Source: Firmicutes bacterium HGW-Firmicutes-2 (GTDB taxonomy: Bacteria; Bacillota; Clostridia; Lachnospirales; Vallitaleaceae). From it: a stretch of 64,000 bases of DNA. Each line of letters begins with the position of its first letter. Positions within the stretch are counted from its first letter, which is position 1. The position numbers and the translations under genes are program-made. Shown here one piece after another: positions 38,656 through 46,961 of this stretch. The stretch lies in NCBI GenBank assembly GCA_002841495.1, contig PGZV01000011.1, forward strand, positions 44,714 through 108,713, in the 5' to 3' direction. Under the pieces are notes generated by a model that did not search any database, was not told the DNA's origin, and saw only the letters and a program-made list of their open reading frames with translations.

Positions 38656-39513
38656 ATGATTAATGGGACAACGGATATTTATGGTTTGATTGGGGACCCG
38701 GTTGGACATAGTTTTTCACCTTTTATTCATAATATGTTGGCAGAGGCCCTTAATGAAAATATGGCTTATGTAGCCTTCCATGTCAAGGAAAACCAACTGG
38801 AACATGCGATGAACGGGCTTACGGGACTAAGTATTAAAGGTGTTAATGTTACAGTTCCATATAAGGTCGATGTCATGTCCTATCTGGATCAAGTGGATAA
38901 CATGGCCAGAGCTATTGGTGCCGTCAATACCATCGTGCTAAAAAATAATGAGCGTGTAGGGTATAATACGGATTGGATTGGACTCTCTAGAGCTTTAAAA
39001 GAGATTAAAGTCGATCTGAAAGATAGATCTATATTGATTATCGGTGCAGGTGGTGCAGCGAGGGCAGTCGGTATGATGTGTGCTCATGAAGGTGCCGGAC
39101 ATATTGCCATCACCAATAGAACACAGTCTAATGCTGACCAGTTAGCCAAACTCATAGGTCATCATTATGATGTATCTACTGAAGTGATACCCCTTGAAGA
39201 CCTTAAGGAAAGAAATGATTTGGTCATCGCTTTTCAGACGACACCAATCGGTATGTACCCCCATAGTGCTAATAATCCTATCTACGAAACTAAGTTCTAC
39301 GAAACCTTGGAAGTGGCCGTAGATCTTATATATAACCCACAGGAAACTCATTTTTTACGTGAGGCAAGAGAAGCAGGTGCTATAACCATGAATGGAATGG
39401 GCATGCTATTTCATCAGGCCATTGCTGCATTTGAGTTGTGGCGTGACTGTACCATTGATGATGGAACTAAAAAAAGATGCTATCAAGCTTTTTTACAACA
39501 GATGACGAAATGA
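38656..39513 (+). CDS. aroE: Shikimate dehydrogenase
   Basis: AroE reduces 3-dehydroshikimate with NADPH in aromatic amino acid synthesis. Substrate residues lie in DPVGHSFSPFIHN and the catalytic Lys-Asp pair in GVNVTVPYKVDVM and YNTDWIG; the cofactor loop is IIGAGGAARAVG (about 127); the end has NGMGMLFHQAIAAFELW. Length 285. The start follows AAGAAGGG and touches the yqeG stop. It leads the aroE-aroK-aroQ cluster. Confidence 0.95.
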   Translation: MINGTTDIYGLIGDPVGHSFSPFIHNMLAEALNENMAYVAFHVKENQLEHAMNGLTGLSIKGVNVTVPYKVDVMSYLDQVDNMARAIGAVNTIVLKNNERVGYNTDWIGLSRALKEIKVDLKDRSILIIGAGGAARAVGMMCAHEGAGHIAITNRTQSNADQLAKLIGHHYDVSTEVIPLEDLKERNDLVIAFQTTPIGMYPHSANNPIYETKFYETLEVAVDLIYNPQETHFLREAREAGAITMNGMGMLFHQAIAAFELWRDCTIDDGTKKRCYQAFLQQMTK

Positions 39514-39533
39514 TACAACAATAGGTGATTAAA

Positions 39534-40055
39534 ATGAATGATGGAAACAAGGGTGAAAATATTGTTTTAATAGGGTTCATGGGCTGTGGTAAGACATCCG
39601 TGACAAAAGATCTGGCAAAGCGTTTAAATCTTGATTTTATTGATATGGATGAGGAAATTGAAAAAGCAGAAGGTAAAACAGTCAGTGAAATATTTCGTGA
39701 TCATGGTGAAGCCTATTTTAGAGATCTTGAAACGGCATATCTAAAAAGTCTTGATGGTTTAAAGAATAAGATTATATCAACCGGTGGTGGTGTTATTCTA
39801 AGAAATGAAAATATTGAAATGTTAAAAAATGTTGGTGTTGTCGTATTTCTACAAGCGGATGTTGCCCATATCCTTAAGAATATAAAGGATGATCAAAAAC
39901 GTCCTTTGTTGCAAGCTGAGGAAGACCTTGAAGGTAAAATTAGTAGGATGTTAGAGATTAGGGAACCGCTGTATTTAAGTACAGCCAATGTCATCATACA
40001 AACATCAGGTAAACCCATCAAAAATATTGTGGATGAAATTCTTGCGATTTTATGA
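39534..40055 (+). CDS. aroK: Shikimate kinase
   Basis: AroK phosphorylates shikimate at the 3-hydroxyl. Walker A is GFMGCGKTS, the shikimate-binding DMDEEIE and FRDHGEAYFRDLE lie in the usual places, and STGGGV and the lid RPLL follow. Length 173 from the ATG at 39534, which has AGGTGATT upstream. It sits 20 bases after aroE and nine before aroQ. Confidence 0.95.
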   Translation: MNDGNKGENIVLIGFMGCGKTSVTKDLAKRLNLDFIDMDEEIEKAEGKTVSEIFRDHGEAYFRDLETAYLKSLDGLKNKIISTGGGVILRNENIEMLKNVGVVVFLQADVAHILKNIKDDQKRPLLQAEEDLEGKISRMLEIREPLYLSTANVIIQTSGKPIKNIVDEILAIL

Positions 40056-40064
40056 GGTGATTGA

Positions 40065-40502
40065 ATGAAATTATTGGTGATTAATGGACCTAATCTGAAT
40101 TTTTTAGGTATTAGAAGTACGTCGATTTATGGTCATGAAGACTATAAGAGCTTAGTAGAAAAAATCATGGCATATAGCAAAAAAGAACAAGTTGATACAG
40201 AGTGCTATCAATCTAACCATGAAGGTGCCATTATTGACCGACTTCAGAAAGCGTACTATGATGGGGTGGATGGTATTGTTATAAATCCGGGTGCTTTTAC
40301 CCATTATAGTTATGCAATCCGGGATGCAATTAGTAGCATTCAGATTCCGACAGTAGAAGTTCATATTTCGAACATTCATGAAAGAGAGGCATTTCGTCAT
40401 GTTTCTGTAACGAAGGATGTTTGTGAACATCAGATTGTGGGAAAAGGTCTGGTGGGTTACTTAGAAGCCATTTCTTATCTGAAAGAAAAAAATATATATT
40501 AA
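40065..40502 (+). CDS. aroQ: 3-dehydroquinate dehydratase, type II
   Basis: AroQ converts 3-dehydroquinate to 3-dehydroshikimate, the step before AroE. NGPNLNFLG, the catalytic Tyr in SIYG (about residue 24), SNHEGAIID, NPGAFTHYS and VEVHISNIHERE with the catalytic His match the type II dodecameric family at 145 residues. GAGGTGATT precedes the ATG. Confidence 0.95.
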   Translation: MKLLVINGPNLNFLGIRSTSIYGHEDYKSLVEKIMAYSKKEQVDTECYQSNHEGAIIDRLQKAYYDGVDGIVINPGAFTHYSYAIRDAISSIQIPTVEVHISNIHEREAFRHVSVTKDVCEHQIVGKGLVGYLEAISYLKEKNIY

Positions 40503-40519
40503 AAATACGGAGGAAGCTC

Positions 40520-41605
40520 ATGACCGATAGATATAGGGTTCAAAGATATGAACGTTTACTTCAAAAAATGAAAGAATGTGAGTTTCCTGCAATACTTATA
40601 TCCAGTGCTCACAATCGGCGCTATATGACCGGTTTTACCGGTTCTTCAGCATATGTGTATATTTCAGCACATAAAAAAGTCCTGATGACGGATTTTCGTT
40701 ATATGGAGCAAGCAGCTATGTCTTGTCCGGACTTTGAGATCTTGGATTATATGAAGTTAGGGTTAAATGAAACCATTAAGGAAATTATGAAAATAGATGG
40801 TACGAAAACCCTTGGTTATGAAAACCATCATTTAACGGTTAAAGCGTTTGATTTTCATAAGAGTCATCTTGAACAGGTAGAATGGATACCCCTTGAGGAC
40901 ATGCTTGAAAAACTGCGTATGGTCAAGGACCAATCAGAACTTGACTTGATTGAATTCGCTTCAAGTATTGGAGACGCAGCTTATAAACATATTCTGGAAT
41001 ACGTTAGCGTGGGTATGAGAGAGATCGATGTGGCTTTGGAGCTTGAAATGTTTATGAAGAAAAAAGGGGCCAGCCGACTTTCTTTTGAAACCATTGTTGC
41101 ATCAGGAAAAAGATCCAGCTTACCACACGCCGAACCAACGACTAAGACCATTGAAAAAGGTGACTTTGTAACCTTAGATTTTGGTTGTGTCTATGAAGGC
41201 TACTGTTCAGACATGACCCGCACTTTGGTTATGGGCGAGGCGAATGCGGATCAGATTCGATTATACAATACGGTTTTAAAAGCTCAAGAATTGGCTCTTG
41301 AATCTGTTAAAGCGGGTATGACAGGCAAAGAAGTGGATTATATAGCTAGAGACTATATCTATGACCAAGGTTATGAAGGTTATTTTGGTCATGGTTTGGG
41401 TCATAGCTTGGGGCTGGAAGTTCATGAAAATCCTAGACTGTCTGAACAAGGTCATATGACGTTACAAGAAGGTATGGTCGTGACCATCGAGCCGGGCATC
41501 TATATACCGGATTTTGGCGGTGTACGCATTGAAGACCTAGTCGTAGTAACAAAAGAAGGCCACAAAAATTTTGTTCATTCAGATAAGGCTCTTATTATTA
41601 TATAA
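40520..41605 (+). CDS. Xaa-Pro peptidase, M24 family
   Basis: A 361-residue cytosolic metallopeptidase with the creatinase-like N-terminal domain (YLQKMKE region to about 125) and pita-bread domain. The five metal ligands lie in TLDFGCVYEGYCSDMTR (two Asp), GHGLGHSLGLEVHE (His), TIEPGIY (Glu) and VRIEDLVVV (Glu). It cleaves X-Pro bonds. It sits between aroQ and efp, the standard Bacillota place. GGAGGAAG precedes the ATG. Confidence 0.93.
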   Translation: MTDRYRVQRYERLLQKMKECEFPAILISSAHNRRYMTGFTGSSAYVYISAHKKVLMTDFRYMEQAAMSCPDFEILDYMKLGLNETIKEIMKIDGTKTLGYENHHLTVKAFDFHKSHLEQVEWIPLEDMLEKLRMVKDQSELDLIEFASSIGDAAYKHILEYVSVGMREIDVALELEMFMKKKGASRLSFETIVASGKRSSLPHAEPTTKTIEKGDFVTLDFGCVYEGYCSDMTRTLVMGEANADQIRLYNTVLKAQELALESVKAGMTGKEVDYIARDYIYDQGYEGYFGHGLGHSLGLEVHENPRLSEQGHMTLQEGMVVTIEPGIYIPDFGGVRIEDLVVVTKEGHKNFVHSDKALIII

Positions 41606-41607
41606 TT

Positions 41608-41728
41608 ATGGTTAAAGTATCAAAACTATATAGTTGAACTATACATACAATATATAGTTATGAGTGTATCAACGTAATCTATATATTGTATGTAGTTTAG
41701 AGAAACTTAGTTATGACACTTTAACCAT
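41608..41728 (+). repeat. Complete 121-bp palindromic intergenic repeat
   Basis: Terminal arms ATGGTTAAAGTATCAAAAC and the matching GACACTTTAACCAT are inverted repeats; inside, ACATACAATATATAG pairs with CTATATATTGTATGT around ATCAACG. It is the best-preserved copy and equals the copy at 17665-17785 in length and orientation. It lies between the M24 peptidase and the efp promoter; the long stem could also act in termination. Confidence 0.87.
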
Positions 41729-41751
41729 TTGAGAATATTGACAAAAAAGTA

Positions 41752-41780
41752 TTGAAAAAATAAGGTATTTAGATTACAAT
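41752..41780 (+). promoter_or_regulatory. Promoter for efp
   Basis: TTGAAA (41752-41757), 17 bases, TACAAT (41775-41780). A TTGACA at 41738 has no -10 box at proper spacing. It lies just beyond the repeat. Confidence 0.65.
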
Positions 41781-41863
41781 ATGTAAATGATTTCCAAGAG
41801 TTTATGAGGAAAAAATCTGTTAAATATCTGAGTGATTATTGGGTATTACAAGGAGGACAATAA

Positions 41864-42424
41864 ATGGTATCAGCTGGTGATTTTAGAAACGGTCTAACAA
41901 TTGAAATGGATAATAATATTTATGTTATTATTGAGTTTCAACATGTTAAACCAGGTAAAGGTGCGGCTTTTGTAAGAACAAAGATTAAAAATTTGAAAAC
42001 AGGTGCCGTAATTGAGAAATCTTTTAGACCAACAGAGAAGTTCGAGAATGCGATTATACAGAGAAAAGACATGCAATATCTGTATGCAGATGGTGATATT
42101 TTCCATTTTATGGATATAGAATCCTATGAACAGATTGGTTTAAGTGAAGATCAGTTGGATGGGGCGCTCAAATTCGTTAAAGAGAATGAAATTGTAAAGA
42201 TTTTATCACATGCAGGTAAAGTGTTTGGCGTTGAACCACCGATTATTGTTGAGTTATTGGTAACACATACTGAACCTGGTGTTGCAGGTAATACAGCACA
42301 AGGAGCGACAAAACCGGCTACAGTTGAGACAGGTGCAACGGTGTATGTACCTTTGTTTGTCAATATAGGCGATAAATTAAAAATAGACACAAGAACCGGC
42401 GAGTACATATCTAGAGCAAACTAG
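41864..42424 (+). CDS. efp: Translation elongation factor P
   Basis: EF-P relieves ribosome stalling at polyproline. The N-terminal KOW-like domain carries the tip lysine in KPGKGAA (Lys32), with two OB domains ending [17 protein letters not shown]; length 186 is canonical. No EpmA-like modification gene is in the window. A strong AAGGAGG site is present, and a terminator follows. Confidence 0.97.
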   Translation: MVSAGDFRNGLTIEMDNNIYVIIEFQHVKPGKGAAFVRTKIKNLKTGAVIEKSFRPTEKFENAIIQRKDMQYLYADGDIFHFMDIESYEQIGLSEDQLDGALKFVKENEIVKILSHAGKVFGVEPPIIVELLVTHTEPGVAGNTAQGATKPATVETGATVYVPLFVNIGDKLKIDTRTGEYISRAN

Positions 42425-42427
42425 AAT

Positions 42428-42466
42428 AAAGCAGCCCTATATCATTAAATGGGGCTGCTTTATTGT
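42428..42466 (+). terminator. Terminator after efp
   Basis: A perfect 10-pair stem (42428-42437 with 42452-42461) followed by a T-rich tail, three bases after the stop. Confidence 0.88.
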
Positions 42467-42471
42467 TGTTG

Positions 42472-42500
42472 TTGCATACTCATGCGACTTTCGATATAAT
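42472..42500 (+). promoter_or_regulatory. Promoter for asp23-nusB
   Basis: TTGCAT (42472-42477), 17 bases, TATAAT (42495-42500), about 40 bases before the Asp23/Gls24 gene. Confidence 0.7.
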
Positions 42501-42542
42501 GAGACTAGAAAGTTGTGAATACAATGGAATGGAGGCAATATA

Positions 42543-42911
42543 ATGGACAGACAAGTTTTGAAAATACATGATCATGAAGATGTGGGAGAAATTCATATTG
42601 CAGATGAGGTTATTGCGATTATAGCAGGCCTTGCAGCGACTGAAGTAGAAGGCGTAAAGGGCATGGTCGGTAATTTGGCAGGTGACATTGTCGAACTTCT
42701 TGGACGAAGAAATCTAGCAAAAGGTGTCATTGTAGAAGTTGGTGAAGGCTGTGTTTCTCTAACCCTTGCCATTGTCGTAACCTTTGGTAGTCAGATTATA
42801 GAAGTATCAAAAAGTGTATCTGAGAAGGTAAAAAATGCAGTGGAGACCATGACCGGACTTACAGTGGAAGTCATAAATATAAATGTTACCGGTGTTGATA
42901 TAGAGAAGTAG
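42543..42911 (+). CDS. Asp23/Gls24 family envelope stress protein
   Basis: A 122-residue cytosolic protein with the family pattern GEIHIADEVIAIIAGLAATEVEGVKGM, then VEVGEGCVSLTLAIVVTFGSQIIEVSKSVSEKVKNAVETMTGL. In Staphylococcus Asp23 is membrane-anchored by AmaP and tied to cell-wall stress; no AmaP is next to it here. It precedes nusB, the usual place, but the spoIIIA genes that normally lie between efp and this gene are missing. GGAGGC precedes the start. Confidence 0.9.
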   Translation: MDRQVLKIHDHEDVGEIHIADEVIAIIAGLAATEVEGVKGMVGNLAGDIVELLGRRNLAKGVIVEVGEGCVSLTLAIVVTFGSQIIEVSKSVSEKVKNAVETMTGLTVEVININVTGVDIEK

Positions 42912-42933
42912 TATCACAAATCGAAAAACGTTG

Positions 42934-42961
42934 ATACCCTTAAATAGTTATTTAAGGGTAT
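42934..42961. repeat. Perfect 13-bp inverted repeat between asp23 and nusB
   Basis: Bases 42934-42946 and 42949-42961 are exact complements separated by two bases. There is no T run, so it may be an mRNA processing or attenuation hairpin rather than a terminator. Confidence 0.6.
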
Positions 42962-42981
42962 TGTAATGTATGGAGGCAATT

Positions 42982-43380
42982 ATGAATAGAAAGAACATCA
43001 GGGAGAATATTTTTAAAATTATATTTTCCTATGAATTTGGCCTTGAAGTTCCTATTGAGGAACACATAAAGGATTATCTTGATACCATTGAAGTCAAAGA
43101 AGATGAAGCCGAATATATTAGAACAAAGACAATAGGGATTGTTAGTAAGAAGGCAGAACTGGATGCTACTATTGATTCAAGTTCTACGAGTTGGGACCTG
43201 AAGCGTATTGCGAATGTGGAGATGGCCATCCTCAGATTGGCTTTGTTTGAAATTCTATATGATGAAGAAATACCCACCAATGTAGCCATAAATGAGGCTG
43301 TTGAAATGGCGAGAAAATATGGTGGCGATCAATCACCAAAATTTGTCAACGGTGTTATTGCCGGGATCATAAATGAATAG
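42982..43380 (+). CDS. nusB: Transcription antitermination factor NusB
   Basis: NusB with NusE/S10 binds boxA in rRNA leaders. This all-helical 132-residue protein shows RKNIRENIFKIIFSYEFG and the C-terminal ILRLALFEILYDEEIPTNVAINEAVEMARKYGGDQSPKFVNGVI signature. The ATG at 42982 has GGAGG five bases upstream; that box itself overlaps an earlier ATG at 42970. It heads the nusB-xseA-xseB-ispA block. Confidence 0.95.
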   Translation: MNRKNIRENIFKIIFSYEFGLEVPIEEHIKDYLDTIEVKEDEAEYIRTKTIGIVSKKAELDATIDSSSTSWDLKRIANVEMAILRLALFEILYDEEIPTNVAINEAVEMARKYGGDQSPKFVNGVIAGIINE

Positions 43381-43440
43381 CACCTCTTTCTAGATTCTTT
43401 GAAAGATAAACATATAGATTATAGATAAAGTAGGGATAGG

Positions 43441-44655
43441 ATGGAAAAACAGATACTGAAAGTAAGTCATGTCAATGCTTATATTAAACAATTAATGGAT
43501 AAGGATTTCATTCTAAAGAACCTATCCGTTCAAGGTGAGGTATCCAATTACAAAGCACATAGTTCCGGCCATCTGTACTTCACTTTGAAAGATGATGAGA
43601 GCACCATAAGTTGTGTGATGTTTAAAACCCATGTGCAAAATACAGGGTTTGAAATAGAGAACGGTATGAAGATTATTGTTCAAGGTGCGGTATCTGTCTA
43701 TGAGCGAAGTGGTCAATACCAGATTTATGTTCGAAAGATCATGCAAGATGGCCTAGGCAAACTTTATCAAGAATTTGAAGCCCTAAAAAGAAAACTTAAG
43801 ATAGAGGGACTCTTTGAAGAAGATGTTAAAAAACCTATTTGCAAATATGCCGGACATATTGGGATTATAACATCTGATACGGGCGCAGCCATTAGAGATA
43901 TTGTACAAGTGGCAAAACGACGTAACCCTTATATAAAAATGACACTTTACCCGGCATTGGTTCAAGGGCCGGAGGCAGCTTTGACCATTATCAAAGGTAT
44001 CACATATTTCAATCAAGAAAAAAATGTAGACACCATCATTCTTGGAAGGGGTGGTGGATCTATTGAAGATTTATGGGTGTTTAATGAAGAAGCTGTTGCA
44101 AGAAGTATTTATGCTTCTGTTATACCCATCATTTCCGCAGTCGGTCATGAAACAGATTTTACCATATCGGACTTTGTTGCAGACCTTAGAGCACCAACGC
44201 CTTCAGCTGCAGCTGAATTAGCGGTTTATGACTATTATACATTACAAAACAATCTGAACCAATTTGAGCTGACGTTAAGGCAAGCCATGTACCGTCAGTT
44301 GGATTTTAAGAAAAAAAAATTGGAACTGCTAGAAGTCCAATTGTCTCACCAACATCCGAGATTAAAGTTTGAGAGAAAATATCAGTATATTACAGAACTA
44401 GAAGATAAGATAAAAATGCTTATGGAAAATATTCTGAGAAGAAAAAAACATCAAGTGAATCTGCTTGAGGAACAATTAAAAGGCTTATCACCCATTCAGA
44501 GATTAAAAGAGGGTTATGCTTACTTAAGTGACCTTGAGTTGAATAAGATAGTATCCGTAAAACAACTAAAATCCAACGACAAGATTATGGTGACCTTATC
44601 CGATGGTCAGGTGATCGCTACAGTTGATGTCATCGATTATAATAAAGAGGTGTGA
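43441..44655 (+). CDS. xseA: Exodeoxyribonuclease VII large subunit
   Basis: XseA with XseB degrades single-stranded DNA. An N-terminal OB fold (LSVQGEVSNYKAHSSGHLYFTLKD, to about 95) precedes the catalytic domain with ITSDTGAAIRDI, GRGGGSIEDLW, SAVGHETDFTISDFVADLRAPTPSAAAE and a C-terminal coiled coil ending IQRLKEGYAYL. At 404 residues it is about 50 shorter than the E. coli protein, mostly in the coiled coil. The xseB ATG lies one base past its stop. Confidence 0.95.
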   Translation: MEKQILKVSHVNAYIKQLMDKDFILKNLSVQGEVSNYKAHSSGHLYFTLKDDESTISCVMFKTHVQNTGFEIENGMKIIVQGAVSVYERSGQYQIYVRKIMQDGLGKLYQEFEALKRKLKIEGLFEEDVKKPICKYAGHIGIITSDTGAAIRDIVQVAKRRNPYIKMTLYPALVQGPEAALTIIKGITYFNQEKNVDTIILGRGGGSIEDLWVFNEEAVARSIYASVIPIISAVGHETDFTISDFVADLRAPTPSAAAELAVYDYYTLQNNLNQFELTLRQAMYRQLDFKKKKLELLEVQLSHQHPRLKFERKYQYITELEDKIKMLMENILRRKKHQVNLLEEQLKGLSPIQRLKEGYAYLSDLELNKIVSVKQLKSNDKIMVTLSDGQVIATVDVIDYNKEV

Positions 44656-44656
44656 A

Positions 44657-44851
44657 ATGGATAAAAAGACAACATTTGAAACATCGATCGAAAAATTAGA
44701 AAAAATTGTGCATGACCTAACAACAGAGGATCTAACTTTAGAAGGCTCAATAAAAACATACAAAGAAGGTATGGCATTGGTTAAGCATTGTAATGATTCT
44801 ATAGACAAGATTGAAAAAGAGCTAGAAATCCTGACAAATAGGAAGGTGTAG
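44657..44851 (+). CDS. xseB: Exodeoxyribonuclease VII small subunit
   Basis: The small subunit stabilises XseA. The 64-residue helical hairpin with FETSIEKLEKIVHDLTTEDLTLEGSIKTYKEGM is the family signature. AGAGGTG precedes the ATG at 44657, immediately after xseA; an earlier in-frame ATG at 44624 lies inside xseA and lacks a ribosome site. Confidence 0.93.
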   Translation: MDKKTTFETSIEKLEKIVHDLTTEDLTLEGSIKTYKEGMALVKHCNDSIDKIEKELEILTNRKV

Positions 44852-44853
44852 AG

Positions 44854-45750
44854 ATGAAAGAATTTGATGAGAAATTAAGAAAAAAGCAACAGAATATCAA
44901 CCAACTTCTAATCGAATTTCTTCCACAGGAAACCAGTGGCTATCATGAGATTGTGATTGAGGCGATGACCTATAGTCTCTTGGCAGGCGGAAAAAGAATT
45001 CGACCGATGATTCTTGAAGAAGTATATGGTTTGTTCAAACCGGGGTCTTTGTCCATTGAGCCATTTATGGCGTCAATAGAAATGATTCACACCTATTCCT
45101 TGGTTCATGATGACCTACCGGCTATGGATAATGATGATCTAAGGCGTGGATTACCGACTTGTCATAAAAAATACGGTGAAAATATCGCGATTCTCGCAGG
45201 TGATGCCCTGCTAAATAGGGCTTATGAGATTATGCTTGAAGCTATTTTGAAATACAAGCTCGGTGAGCAAGGCTTACTTGCAGCTTCGTGTTTGGCTAGT
45301 AATGCAGGAACAAGAGGCATTATTGGCGGACAAGTTGCAGATATTACTTATGAAGATCAAGAAGTCGATATGGATGTGATTGGGTATATTCATCAACACA
45401 AGACATCCTCACTCATTGAGGCAGCTTTTATGATGGGTGGGTATCTAGCCGGGCAAAATGATGAAGTAATAAAAAGATTAAATCGAATAGGGCGATGCAT
45501 TGGCCTGGCCTTTCAGATTCAGGATGACTTATTGGATATAATCGGTGACGAAGCCAAGCTTGGTAAGCCTATTTTAAGTGATATGAAAAATAAGAAAACT
45601 ACATATGTTGACTTAAAAGGTGTTGAAGGTTCAAAGGTAATCGTAAGTGATTTGCTAGACGAGGCACACAATGTTCTAAAATCATTTGACAGTAATAAGA
45701 CGACCTTTTTATATAGTTTTATTGACTTTCTTAAAGAACGAACTTTTTAA
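44854..45750 (+). CDS. ispA: Polyprenyl (farnesyl/geranylgeranyl) diphosphate synthase
   Basis: This enzyme condenses isopentenyl and allylic diphosphates. The first Asp-rich motif is HDDLPAMDNDDLRRG (about 85), the second FQIQDDLLDIIGD (about 222), with AGGKRIRP and GGQVADI between. Length 298. The DDxxxxD spacing of the first motif is that of bacterial FPP synthases. It shares the locus with dxs, first enzyme of the same isoprenoid pathway. AGGAAGGTG precedes the ATG. Confidence 0.93.
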   Translation: MKEFDEKLRKKQQNINQLLIEFLPQETSGYHEIVIEAMTYSLLAGGKRIRPMILEEVYGLFKPGSLSIEPFMASIEMIHTYSLVHDDLPAMDNDDLRRGLPTCHKKYGENIAILAGDALLNRAYEIMLEAILKYKLGEQGLLAASCLASNAGTRGIIGGQVADITYEDQEVDMDVIGYIHQHKTSSLIEAAFMMGGYLAGQNDEVIKRLNRIGRCIGLAFQIQDDLLDIIGDEAKLGKPILSDMKNKKTTYVDLKGVEGSKVIVSDLLDEAHNVLKSFDSNKTTFLYSFIDFLKERTF

Positions 45751-45759
45751 GATTGAAAA

Positions 45760-45835
45760 GTAAACACTATATACTTGATTATATACCTAAAATATATAGT
45801 TATGCATGTATACAACATTATCTATAAGCAATTGA
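45760..45835 (+). repeat. Degenerate copy of the palindromic repeat
   Basis: AAACACTATATACTTGATTA, then AATATATAGTTATGCATGTAT and CAACATTATCTATA, follow the order of the left two thirds of the full copies at reduced identity; the right end is missing. It lies between ispA and the DUF212 gene. Confidence 0.55.
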
Positions 45836-45867
45836 GTCATAAATATATTATTATCAAGGAGAATAAC

Positions 45868-46311
45868 ATGAATGAAATCAGTGATTTATTAACCAACAGG
45901 GTTTTTCTTTCTGCAGTACTGGCTTGGTTTATAGCTCAGTCAATAAAAATAACATGGATTCTAATCAAAGAAAAAAGATTTGATGTTGGTAGGCTGATGG
46001 GATCAGGCGGCATGCCCAGTGCACATTCAGCATCTGTTGTTGCAACCACTTTTTCTATTGGTAGGATAATGGGTTTTGGCAGTCCAATGTTTGGCTTTGC
46101 AGGCATGATGAGTTTTATCGTCATGTATGATGCTGCAAATGTGAGAATGGCGGCGGGTAAGCAAGCGAAGCTTATTAATCGGATTATAAAAGAGCTGGGA
46201 GAACATAGATTTTCTATGTACAAGGAACTTAAAGAACTGTTGGGTCACACTTATTTAGAAGTCTTTGTGGGCGGCTTACTCGGTATGATTATAGGACTTA
46301 ATATGGCATAA
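45868..46311 (+). CDS. Divergent PAP2 family membrane protein (DUF212)
   Basis: A 147-residue membrane protein. VLAWFIAQSIKITW and later hydrophobic stretches (about 66-90 and 128-145) give three or four membrane segments. The PAP2-like motif GSGGMPSAHSASVVA and the later GHTYLEVFVGGLLG resemble divergent PAP2 phosphatases. In this position it could act on isoprenoid diphosphates, which is inference. AAGGAG lies before the ATG at 45868; upstream ATGs have no ribosome site. Confidence 0.85.
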   Translation: MNEISDLLTNRVFLSAVLAWFIAQSIKITWILIKEKRFDVGRLMGSGGMPSAHSASVVATTFSIGRIMGFGSPMFGFAGMMSFIVMYDAANVRMAAGKQAKLINRIIKELGEHRFSMYKELKELLGHTYLEVFVGGLLGMIIGLNMA

Positions 46312-46332
46312 TAGTGTCGGGAATGTTATAAT
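46303..46332 (+). promoter_or_regulatory. Possible promoter of OLE RNA
   Basis: A perfect TATAAT (46327-46332) sits just before the 5' end of the RNA; ATGGCA (46303-46308) with 18 bases spacing is a weak -35 match. The RNA may also be read through from the upstream operon. Confidence 0.5.
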
Positions 46333-46339
46333 ATGATTT

Positions 46340-46920
46340 ATTAGAGCTGAAGATGCAGTATTCTAGTCATGACCTGCGCATCAGAAGACGGGCCTAAAAA
46401 ACCGTATAAGGGCATATCGATGAAGTTTCTGGTGTGAGCTTGCGACGCCCAGTCGCGGGCTTGTGCTGGGAGTTAAGACATTAGGGCGATCCACAAGGGC
46501 ATGTGGGCGTTGACCCTTTTGTCGCGGAGACCAACGTATGTGGGTTAACATGATCTACGGCGTTGGATTAAACCTGTCATGCGGCGTAAGCTGTGGACAG
46601 TGTAGCCTGCCTTGCGTGACTTTGAAGGGGATAGTAATTTAGGCACTGATTCTTAGGCCAAAGAGGACGTGTTATTGTTGCTTGAAATTTGAAGTTGCTA
46701 AAGAGGCTAAGAAGCGTTTGGTGATGTGAGGAAACCTCCTAGACTGTTCGAAAGAGGTTGTCATAGGATTACAGTGTGGTTATTAAGGCGATCTAGCGCC
46801 ATTTGTTTTGGGTATTCAATGAAAGAGGAATCGCTCCTTTGGCGACATCGGAGTTTGAATTCGGGAAAACCTGCTAGACTATATGCCGCAAAATTTACTA
46901 TGATGACTTTCTTCAGCTTT
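46340..46920 (+). ncRNA. ole: OLE RNA (ornate large extremophilic RNA)
   Basis: A 650-base gap has no plausible gene but is much more G+C-rich and structured than other spacers. It lies in the position known for OLE RNA, after ispA and directly before oapA and dxs, and its length of about 580 matches the roughly 600-base class. AGCTGAAGA (46345-46353) pairs perfectly with TCTTCAGCT (46910-46918), closing the whole molecule. Local hairpins include GCGAC/GTCGC (46442-46456) and GGCG/CGCC (46787-46800). By published work OLE binds OapA at the membrane and is needed for tolerance of cold, alcohols and some metal stresses. Exact ends are inferred from the promoter and the closing helix. Confidence 0.88.
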
Positions 46921-46961
46921 TATTAATTAAATGAGTAGCATTGCATGAGATGAGGGTATGC

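Noticed and set aside
41738..41743. TTGACA before efp as the -35 box
   Set aside because: No -10 box lies 16-18 bases downstream; TTGAAA at 41752 with TACAAT at 17 bases is better.
46726..46926. 66-codon open frame on the plus strand before oapA
   Set aside because: It lies wholly inside the structured OLE RNA region, has Arg/Trp-rich composition unlike the neighbours and no convincing ribosome site.
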